Source of the DNA: an uncultured Lachnospiraceae bacterium
Lineage (GTDB): Bacteria > Bacillota > Clostridia > Lachnospirales > Lachnospiraceae
Assembly: GCA_905236545.1 (NCBI GenBank)
Contig: CAJOQO010000074.1
Coordinates: 1 to 25,805 of the forward strand
DNA length: 25,805 bases
Direction: 5' to 3'
A program made the translations under genes and the position numbers. This document shows, piece after piece, positions 14,429 to 21,158 of the stretch (the first letter of the stretch is position 1; the number at the start of each line of letters is the position of its first letter). The notes under the pieces were generated by a model, which ran no database searches, was not told the DNA's origin, and was given only the letters and a program-made list of their open reading frames with translations.

Positions 14429-15832
14429 CTATTCGGAAACGTTGCTGTTCACGGTCCCTTCCCGTCCGGTCTGCGGTACACCGCACAGACTCGGCCAGCC
14501 GATTCCTTTGCGCGGAATGATCTGCCGGTAGTCAAGGGCCTTCTCTGACGCCTCTGTCAGGAGGCGGCACAGCCTTCTGATCCCCTGATATCCCCACAGG
14601 CCTCCGCCCTCGATCAGATTGACAAAATGTCCTGTCTGGCAGTACCAGGCAGCCTTCTGTCCAAAAGCGACAATAGGGTCTTCCTCTCCGCACACAGCCG
14701 TCCCGCGTCCGAACCTCGCCATCTGAGGAAGGATCGTCGAGACAAGCTCCAGATCCGGAGCATGCTCCCTGAGCCAGAAGAATGCTTCCTTCTCCTCCTC
14801 CAGAATCTGATCCAGAAATACACAGCGCACACGGATGCCATGGGAAATCAGAAGTCTCGCGATTCCGAGCGGCCGCGAATGCGCGGTATAATCGACCGCA
14901 GCCTGCCATCCGTTAAGCGTGCGGGCAAGCCGTGCAAGCGCCTCCTCACATTCCGCCTCCTGTGCCGCAAACCACTCCTGAGCGGGAGGCTCGATGCCGC
15001 ATACCCCGGACAGCGTATGGATCTGAGCGCGGATCTCATCGAAGGACACCCCGGCGCTCAGATAGGCATACCGGCGGCCGAGACGCTCAGACAGCGCAAG
15101 GACAGCATCCTTCGCGTTCGGATAGGTGCACAGATTCACCGCCGCATCCCCCAGTCCCAGAAACTCCTGATACGACCTGCAGTCTTTTTGCTGCTTCACC
15201 TTTGCGCCGCCCCGTTCCAGAAGGGCCACCAGTTCACAGTCCGGATCGAACGGGATGTCGCCTCCCAGGATGTTCACACGCCTCTCATCGACCGCAAGCG
15301 GTTCGATCGGGGTGTATTCCGCCATCCTGAGCTTCATATCCGGACTGGGACCTTCCTTCTGCCGGACACAGTCCATATAGGCCTTTACAAAACGGATCTC
15401 AGGCCACCGCCGGCTGAGCTCGCGGAAAATATAATCCTCGTCGCTCCCGGCAAAGATATGAAGGCATACCAGGAACACAAACACCACAGGCGGCTTCTGC
15501 GGAAGATGTGCGATCACCTCCGAAACCCCCTCGATCGTGATCGATTCAAGATTATCGATCTGTGTATCCCGCTCGCGCAGCGTGACGCTGGACAGGCGGT
15601 CCTGGCAGCCCATCTCCGCCGCGGTCATCACAACTCCCCGCAGACAGTTGTCCGCGCAGACATAGATACTGTGCGACTGGGGAACCGCCATGGCAATGTG
15701 AACGATATTCCACGTTCCATGCGCCGGGGCATTGTATTCCAGCATACGCGGAAACGGCTGCGGAAAATGCGCGCAGCGGATCGGTATTCTCTCGATGCTG
15801 TCTGCTTCGGAGTGCGTTATTCTCTCAAGCAT
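14429..15832 (-). CDS. Nitrogenase component 1-type protein, NifD-like (second pair)
   Basis: A 467-residue protein with the order of motifs seen in NifD and in the N-terminal half of the fused protein: LEYNAPAHG, a cysteine in ADNCLRG (Cys63, position of NifD Cys88), Cys123 in FLVCLHIFAGSDED (position of NifD Cys154), and a C-terminal GGGLWGYQGIRRL that corresponds to NifD's YHGFDGF region. The residue at the NifD Cys62 position is an alanine (NAPAHG). Cys235 in VNLCTYPN lies close to where NifD Cys275 binds FeMo-cofactor. The ATG at 15832 overlaps the end of the ACT-protein gene by 8 bases, with GAGAGGA upstream. Another in-frame ATG (15853) is possible. I infer a complex with the following NifK-like protein; it could be a second enzyme or an assembly scaffold, as NifEN is for NifDK. 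Confidence 0.83.
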   Translation of the reverse strand: MLERITHSEADSIERIPIRCAHFPQPFPRMLEYNAPAHGTWNIVHIAMAVPQSHSIYVCADNCLRGVVMTAAEMGCQDRLSSVTLRERDTQIDNLESITIEGVSEVIAHLPQKPPVVFVFLVCLHIFAGSDEDYIFRELSRRWPEIRFVKAYMDCVRQKEGPSPDMKLRMAEYTPIEPLAVDERRVNILGGDIPFDPDCELVALLERGGAKVKQQKDCRSYQEFLGLGDAAVNLCTYPNAKDAVLALSERLGRRYAYLSAGVSFDEIRAQIHTLSGVCGIEPPAQEWFAAQEAECEEALARLARTLNGWQAAVDYTAHSRPLGIARLLISHGIRVRCVFLDQILEEEKEAFFWLREHAPDLELVSTILPQMARFGRGTAVCGEEDPIVAFGQKAAWYCQTGHFVNLIEGGGLWGYQGIRRLCRLLTEASEKALDYRQIIPRKGIGWPSLCGVPQTGREGTVNSNVSE

Positions 15833-16109
15833 GCTGATCCTCTCCGCCTTCATCGGGCGCAGTAATGATATCAGAATAGGTTGTCCGGCTGGAAACGCCT
15901 TCAAGCTTCCCGATCTTTCCGGACAGCGCGGAGATCAGGTCCTGCGGGGCGTCAACCGCTACACTGATGATATTGATCTTTCTTTCCCTGTAGGGAATCC
16001 CCATTCTTCCGATGATGTAGCCGGAGGCCTCGTGAAGATATTCATTCAGGCGTCCGATCTGTGCCGTATCAGAAACAATAATCGATATCAATGCTACACG
16101 TTTGTTCAT
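15825..16109 (-). CDS. Iron-only hydrogenase system regulator, TM1266 family (ACT-like)
   Basis: A 94-residue protein with a NikR/ACT-like beta-alpha-beta fold. RVALISIIVSD, LNEYLHEASGYIIGRMGIPY, INIISVAVDAP and ISALSGKIGKLEGV follow the TM1266 family closely. Members are usually encoded beside hydE, hydF and hydG. They are called regulators of the iron-only hydrogenase system, although they lack a DNA-binding domain and their role is not settled. Here the gene sits between hypE and the second NifD-like gene, overlapping the latter by 8 bases. GGGGG lies about 5 bases upstream of the ATG at 16109. The last 15 residues are acidic and probably disordered. Confidence 0.87.
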   Translation of the reverse strand: MNKRVALISIIVSDTAQIGRLNEYLHEASGYIIGRMGIPYRERKINIISVAVDAPQDLISALSGKIGKLEGVSSRTTYSDIITAPDEGGEDQHA

Positions 16110-16170
16110 TTTAACCCCCTGTATTATCACACATGATGAATGCCGGCATCGATCGTCACCGGATGAATGA

Positions 16171-17184
16171 TCAGCAGATCCGCGGCAGCAGCTCATTGCC
16201 CGGCTGGGGAAGATAGGTCTGTGTTCCGATCGCGGTGCGCATCACAACCCGCCCTGTCTCGGTATCCGTCACCTGCCCGATTACGGCTGCGCCGCCGGTA
16301 TACTTCTGTGCGCGCAGGATCTCCAGAACCTGGTCCGATTTTTCCGGCGGAACGATCATCACCAGAGTTCCCTCACAGGCAAGGTAGAGAGGATCCAGGC
16401 CCAGCATACCGGTAACGCCCCTTACGGAAGGATCTACCGGAATCGCGTCAGGATCCAGGAAGATCCCCGTTCCGCTCTCCTGGGCGATCTCGTAAAGGAC
16501 CGTGCCAACGCCTCCCCTGGTTGCATCGCGGATGACATGAACCTCAGGCACCGCCTCAAGCACCGCTTCCACACTGTGCCACAGAGGCGCGCAGTCACTG
16601 TTCACCTCCGCCTCAATGCCGAACTCGTCCCTCTCCAGAAGGATACAGCATCCATGGCGTCCGATATCTCCCGTTACCAGTACATGGTCTCCCGGCTTCG
16701 CAAGGCTTCCGGAGGTATGGACATTCTCCATGATCCGCCCGACTCCGGTCGTCGTGATGAAGACACCGTCAACCTGTCCCTTTCCCGCAACCTTGGTATC
16801 GCCGGCAACGATCGCGACGCCGGCCTCCTTCGCCGTCTGTTCCATGGCGCCCGCGATCTGCTCCAGCTGATCCATCTCAAATCCTTCTTCGATGACAAAA
16901 GCGCAGGTCAGATACAGCGGCTTCGCTCCCATGCAGGCCAGGTCATTGACCGTGCCGCAGATGGACAGCTTCCCGATATTCCCGCCCCGGAAAAAACGCG
17001 GCGATACGATGAATCCATCTGTCGTCATCGCGATTCTGCCATCCGGTGCAGGGAGGACCGCCGCGTCATCCGCCGTAAAGTACGGATTCGAAAAATGCGC
17101 CCTGAATACCTGCCCGATGAGTTCCGCTGTCTGTTTCCCGCCCGCGCCGTGTGCAAGCGTAACCGTCTTTCCCGTCAGATTCAT
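16171..17184 (-). CDS. hypE: Hydrogenase maturation protein HypE
   Basis: A 337-residue member of the PurM/HypE family. HypE accepts the carbamoyl group from HypF on its C-terminal cysteine and dehydrates it to a thiocyanate with ATP, giving the cyanide ligand of the Fe(CN)2CO unit. AHGAGGK near residue 11, DDAAVLP, MTTDGFIVSP, GGNIGKLSICGTVNDLACMGAKP, GDTKV and RDATRGGVG are typical. The protein ends PRIC, the essential carbamoylated tail, which is intact. AGGAGG (17193-17198) is 8 bases before the ATG. The gene follows hypD by 28 bp. All of this indicates a working cyanide-synthesis pathway inside the operon. Confidence 0.96.
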   Translation of the reverse strand: MNLTGKTVTLAHGAGGKQTAELIGQVFRAHFSNPYFTADDAAVLPAPDGRIAMTTDGFIVSPRFFRGGNIGKLSICGTVNDLACMGAKPLYLTCAFVIEEGFEMDQLEQIAGAMEQTAKEAGVAIVAGDTKVAGKGQVDGVFITTTGVGRIMENVHTSGSLAKPGDHVLVTGDIGRHGCCILLERDEFGIEAEVNSDCAPLWHSVEAVLEAVPEVHVIRDATRGGVGTVLYEIAQESGTGIFLDPDAIPVDPSVRGVTGMLGLDPLYLACEGTLVMIVPPEKSDQVLEILRAQKYTGGAAVIGQVTDTETGRVVMRTAIGTQTYLPQPGNELLPRIC

Positions 17185-17212
17185 CTCTGTCTCCTCCTGT
17201 AACGAATCATTG

Positions 17213-18283
17213 TTAACGCTGATAAAGATAAAACGCGGAGCAGGCCCCTTCCGAGGATACCATGCAGGCGCCTGTTGGATGCTCCGGTGTGCACACCCTT
17301 CCAAAGAGCGGACAGTCCCTCGGAGAACATGCGCCCTGCAGCACCTCGCCGCAGCGGCAGCCCTTCGCTTCCCTGCCGGAAATCACGGGAAGGCAGTATT
17401 TCTTCCGCGCATCATAGGCAGCGTACGCATCCTTCAGCTCCATTCCGGATGCTTCCATCTTTCCGATCCCGCGCCACACGGAATCACATGGCTTCATATA
17501 CTGCTCCACGATCGATCTTGCTTCCGGGCTCCCTTCCTCTGTGACAACCCTGGGGTAACAGTTCACCAGGAAGGGCGTTCCCTCCTGTGTCTTGCGCACG
17601 ATCACGGCCAGTGCGGTCAGAAGCTCCGGCGCGGTGAATCCCGCGACAACGCCGCTCATCCCGAGATCCAGCATCTCCCTGCAGTCGGCCAGCCCCTGAA
17701 TCGCGCAGACGTGGCCGGGATAAAGGTAAGCATCCGTCGTATTCATCATCGCGCGGTATGCGGCAGGCATCGTCTTGTTCGCGCACAGAAGGCTGAAGTT
17801 ATCGAGTCCGTCCCCGATCGCTTTCTCCAGTGCGATGCAGGAGGAAGGTGTCGTTGTCTCAAAGCCCACCGAAAGAAAGACAACCTTCTCCTCCGGATGC
17901 TCCCTGGCATATTCTTCAGCGTCGAGGGGGGAATAAACCACACGCACGGAAGCACCCTTCCCGCGGGCGGTCTGCAGACTCATCTCAGAGCCCGGCACAC
18001 GGACAAGGTCTCCGAACGTCAGGATCGTGCAGCCCTTCTCCAGTGCCAGCATCAGTGCTTCGTCGATAAAGGAGACCGGTGTCACGCAGACGGGACATCC
18101 GGGGCCCGAGATCAGGCTGATGTCCCCGGAAAGAAGACTCCGGATTCCCAGCCGGAAGATCTCGTGGGTATGGGTACCGCACACCTCCATGATCCGGATC
18201 TTCGGACCACGGTAAGTCGCAATGATCTCCCGGGCTTTTTCGACCGCGCCGGAAACATGTTTTTTGTCGTTTGCAGCTGTCAT
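17213..18283 (-). CDS. hypD: Hydrogenase maturation protein HypD
   Basis: A 356-residue iron-sulfur scaffold on which Fe(CN)2CO is assembled with HypC. The catalytic cysteines are present: Cys35 in EVCGTHTHEI, and Cys63 and Cys66 in SGPGCPVCVTP. FLSVGFETTTP and CAIQGLADC follow, and the C-terminal cysteine-rich region (CRCG, GACSPRDCPLFG, GACMVSSEGACSAFY) binds the [4Fe-4S] cluster. I chose the ATG at 18283 because GGAG (18290-18293) is 6 bases upstream. In-frame ATGs at 18295 and 18304 lack a comparable site. The 196-bp gap to hypC is the widest in the operon and holds two copies of ggatctgt 21 bp apart (18372 and 18393), a possible regulatory site. Confidence 0.96.
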   Translation of the reverse strand: MTAANDKKHVSGAVEKAREIIATYRGPKIRIMEVCGTHTHEIFRLGIRSLLSGDISLISGPGCPVCVTPVSFIDEALMLALEKGCTILTFGDLVRVPGSEMSLQTARGKGASVRVVYSPLDAEEYAREHPEEKVVFLSVGFETTTPSSCIALEKAIGDGLDNFSLLCANKTMPAAYRAMMNTTDAYLYPGHVCAIQGLADCREMLDLGMSGVVAGFTAPELLTALAVIVRKTQEGTPFLVNCYPRVVTEEGSPEARSIVEQYMKPCDSVWRGIGKMEASGMELKDAYAAYDARKKYCLPVISGREAKGCRCGEVLQGACSPRDCPLFGRVCTPEHPTGACMVSSEGACSAFYLYQR

Positions 18284-18479
18284 ATGATTCTCCATTCCAT
18301 CCATGTGATGATTCAGAACTTTACAGAAACAGACAATGCATCCTGCCTGTCTTTTCTCCCGACAGCACCTGGGATCTGTATCAACTGACTAAGGATCTGT
18401 TACAGAGTAATTCTTCTACAGCTCCCTGCTGAAGAAATCCTTCCTCTGCGCGAACTGCCGGTCCGCCGGAGGCTCTGCG

Positions 18480-18695
18480 TTACAATGTCAGAAGACCCTC
18501 CATCAGGTTCTGCGCCTCATCTTCATCCTCCCCGGTTATTTTCGCGATGGCAGCTCCCGCATGTACCATCACGTAATCTCCCGGTGCCAGATCCGCCAGG
18601 AGCTTCGCCGATACCTCCCTGCGGGCGCCGGACGCGTCCACGAGCGCGCTGGAACCGTTTACCTTTACTACTCTTGCCGATAATCCTACACACAT
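18480..18695 (-). CDS. hypC: Hydrogenase maturation chaperone HypC
   Basis: A 71-residue HypC/HupF protein that starts MCVG; the cysteine after the initiator binds iron and shuttles the Fe(CN)2CO group between HypD and its target protein. YVMVHAG (41-47), with the conserved histidine, is also present. The ATG at 18695 has AAGGA 7 bases upstream. A longer frame upstream is open but would bury the essential Cys2, so I rejected it. HypC-type chaperones also recognise the protein that receives the iron unit, so this copy's partner is informative: no hydrogenase large subunit is nearby. Confidence 0.95.
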   Translation of the reverse strand: MCVGLSARVVKVNGSSALVDASGARREVSAKLLADLAPGDYVMVHAGAAIAKITGEDEDEAQNLMEGLLTL

Positions 18696-18719
18696 AATGA
18701 AGTCCTTTCTGCACTTTAT

Positions 18720-18762
18720 GTTACGATTCACGGCCTGTGGGGAAGGGGCCGTGAATCGTAAC
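18720..18762. other. Perfect 16-bp intercistronic hairpin between hypF and hypC
   Basis: gttacgattcacggcc (18720-18735) pairs without mismatch with ggccgtgaatcgtaac (18747-18762) around an 11-nt loop. It starts 4 bp after the hypF stop and ends 24 bp before hypC. No T run follows on either strand. A stability or processing element in the transcript is the simplest reading. A strong regulator-binding site is an alternative. Confidence 0.7.
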
Positions 18763-18766
18763 CACT

Positions 18767-21157
18767 TTATACCGTGATTGACGCCTGGGCGGCCAGCGCC
18801 TGTCCCAGACTGATCCCTCCGTCATTGGGCGGAATCAGATGGTGTGTATAAACCTTCATGCCTCCGGCAGCCAGCTCTTTTGAAGTCAGCTCCAGAAGCA
18901 GCGTATTCTGATATACGCCTCCGCTGAGAAGCACTCTGTCCAGACCATATCTCCCGGCCGCTTCAAGCAGGGCGCCGGCGGTCATGGAGGCAAGGCTTCT
19001 GTGGAACAGGTACGCAAGCGCTTCCGGATCTGCACCATTCAGCTTCTCACGGATCATCTGTTTCACCAGCAGGTCTGTCGGAAGAAGACGGAAACCGCTG
19101 CCGTCCGTTTCCATCCGCGTCTCTTCGGGATACCGGATTTCCATGCCTCCGCTCTCTGTTTCCGGAACGAAGAGCCCTGCTTCCCTGCCTTTTTCAGGCC
19201 TCCGCTTCAGGTATCTCTGCGCCGCGAACATCAGCGCGGTGGAGGCCTCTCCCTCGAACCTGGATTCCCTGCAGATTCCAAGAAGCGCGCTGACCGCGTC
19301 AAACAGCCTCCCGGCACTGGTGGAAACCGTGGTGTTCATCCGTCTGTCCGCCATGAGACCGATCGTACGCAGCTGTTTTCCCGAACACAGGGACAGGGCT
19401 TCGCAGATCTCCTGTTCCCTGCTTTCCTCCCTGTACAAAGCGTGCAGCATGGATGCCGCGACCCTCCAGCCTTCCTTCGCCGCAAGATCCCCTCCTGCCA
19501 TGAGAAACGGTTTTATGCTGCCGATCCGTTCGAAGCTGCTCCGGCTGGCAAGCATCAGTTCTCCGCCCCAGATGGTTCCGTCCCCTCCCCATCCGGTTCC
19601 GTCAAAGGAAGCGCCAAGCACATCCCCGTCAAGGTCATTTTCCGCCATACAGGATACCAGATGCGCAAAATGATGCTGCACGCGTATGAGCGGGATTCCT
19701 CTCTCCTTCGCGAGCCTTTCGGCAAGCTCCGTCGAATGATAGCCCGGGTGGAGGTCGCATACGATCACCTCAGCCTGTCTCTCCAGAAGTTTCTCCATAC
19801 GCCGGATCGTCTCATCGAGCGCGCGCACGGATCTGGGATCCGCAAGATCGCCCACATAGGAGGACGGATAAAACATGGAGCCGGTTCCGATGCAGAAGGT
19901 ATTCTTCAGTTCTCCGCCTACGGCAAGAACGGTTTTCTCATATTCGCCGGAAGTGAGCACCGGAAGAGGCGCGTATCCTCTGGATCTGCGAATCATATAC
20001 GGACTGTTCCCGGCATAATCCATCACGGAATCATCACAGCGGATCCTGATCTTCCGGTCATGTGACAGGATCGCGTCCGCGATGTGTCCCAGCTCCCGTG
20101 CCGCTTCCTCCTCGTCCCGGCAGATGGGCGCGCCGGAGAGATTGCCGCTTGTCATCACCAGGCAGTCCGGCATCCGGACCTGATCCGGATAGTCAAAAAG
20201 CAGCATCTGCAGCGGTGCGTACGGAAGCATGACGCCTGTCTTCGGATTCCCCGGCGCGACTGCCTCGCACATGGAAGCGGTTTTTCTTCTTTCCAGAAGA
20301 AGGATCGGTTTCTGGTAGCCGGTCAGGATTTTCCTCTGCTCCTCGCTCACATAGCAGGATCGAAGGACCGTCTCTTCATCGCGCATCATGACCGCGAAAG
20401 GCTTGACCGGACGCATTTTCCGCTCCCTCAGGCGCATGACCGCCTCCTGCGAAGAGGCATCGCAGCATAGATGGAATCCGCCGATCCCCTTTACAGCCAG
20501 GATCTTCCCCCGGGACAGCATCTCTCTGGCAGCGTGGATCGCCTCCGCTCCGCGCTCCGGCCTCCCTGCCAGAAAAACCTGGGGGCCGCAGTCATTGCAG
20601 CACACAGGCTGCGCGTCATATCTGCGGGAAGCGGGATCTTCATATTCTTCCGCGCAGGAGGGGCACATCGGGAACTCCTTCATGCTGGTTCTTGCCCGGT
20701 CATAGGGCAGCTCGTCCAGGATGGTAAGACGCGGACCGCACTGGGTACAGTTGATAAATGGATGAAGATAACGGCGGTTTCCGGGATCATACAGCTCCCT
20801 CCTGCATTCCGGACAGGTCGCGATGTCGGGAGAGATAAAGATGTCTCCCCGTTCCTTCTCACTCTCTGCAATCTCGAAGGTTTCCAGATCCGGCCACGAT
20901 CCCGCATCCCTGATATCGATCTTCAGGATGACCGACCGCTCCGGCGGATCGCTGCTGAGCGTCAGGAGAAACCGGTCCAGTTCCTCCTGTGTTCCCTGGG
21001 CTATGACCTCTACGTAAGAGCCCCTGTTGCATACCGTCCCGGCGATCCTCTGTTCCATCGCCGCTCTGCTGACAAACGGGCGGAACCCCACTCCCTGCAC
21101 GATCCCGTACAGCCTGATTCTCTTTGTCTTCCTCCGCTTGTCCATCTGCCTGTCCAT
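18767..21157 (-). CDS. hypF: Carbamoyltransferase HypF
   Basis: A 796-residue enzyme that turns carbamoyl phosphate and ATP into a carbamoyl adenylate and passes the carbamoyl group to HypE. The order of parts is complete. An acylphosphatase domain comes first (about 12-98; RLYGIVQGVGFRPFV). Two zinc-finger-like motifs follow (Cys115, 118, 137, 140 and Cys165, 168, 187, 190), then a YrdC-like domain (about 205-390; KGIGGFHL, KPFAVM, MTSGNLS) and a Kae1-like domain with VQHHFAHLVSCMAE and SGGVYQN. Length is normal. The ATG at 21157 lies 1 bp after the fused nitrogenase-like gene ends, with GGAAGGA upstream, so the two are tightly coupled. This physical link is the best evidence that the hyp genes serve the nitrogenase-like proteins. 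Confidence 0.96.
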   Translation of the reverse strand: MDRQMDKRRKTKRIRLYGIVQGVGFRPFVSRAAMEQRIAGTVCNRGSYVEVIAQGTQEELDRFLLTLSSDPPERSVILKIDIRDAGSWPDLETFEIAESEKERGDIFISPDIATCPECRRELYDPGNRRYLHPFINCTQCGPRLTILDELPYDRARTSMKEFPMCPSCAEEYEDPASRRYDAQPVCCNDCGPQVFLAGRPERGAEAIHAAREMLSRGKILAVKGIGGFHLCCDASSQEAVMRLRERKMRPVKPFAVMMRDEETVLRSCYVSEEQRKILTGYQKPILLLERRKTASMCEAVAPGNPKTGVMLPYAPLQMLLFDYPDQVRMPDCLVMTSGNLSGAPICRDEEEAARELGHIADAILSHDRKIRIRCDDSVMDYAGNSPYMIRRSRGYAPLPVLTSGEYEKTVLAVGGELKNTFCIGTGSMFYPSSYVGDLADPRSVRALDETIRRMEKLLERQAEVIVCDLHPGYHSTELAERLAKERGIPLIRVQHHFAHLVSCMAENDLDGDVLGASFDGTGWGGDGTIWGGELMLASRSSFERIGSIKPFLMAGGDLAAKEGWRVAASMLHALYREESREQEICEALSLCSGKQLRTIGLMADRRMNTTVSTSAGRLFDAVSALLGICRESRFEGEASTALMFAAQRYLKRRPEKGREAGLFVPETESGGMEIRYPEETRMETDGSGFRLLPTDLLVKQMIREKLNGADPEALAYLFHRSLASMTAGALLEAAGRYGLDRVLLSGGVYQNTLLLELTSKELAAGGMKVYTHHLIPPNDGGISLGQALAAQASITV

Positions 21158-21158
21158 C

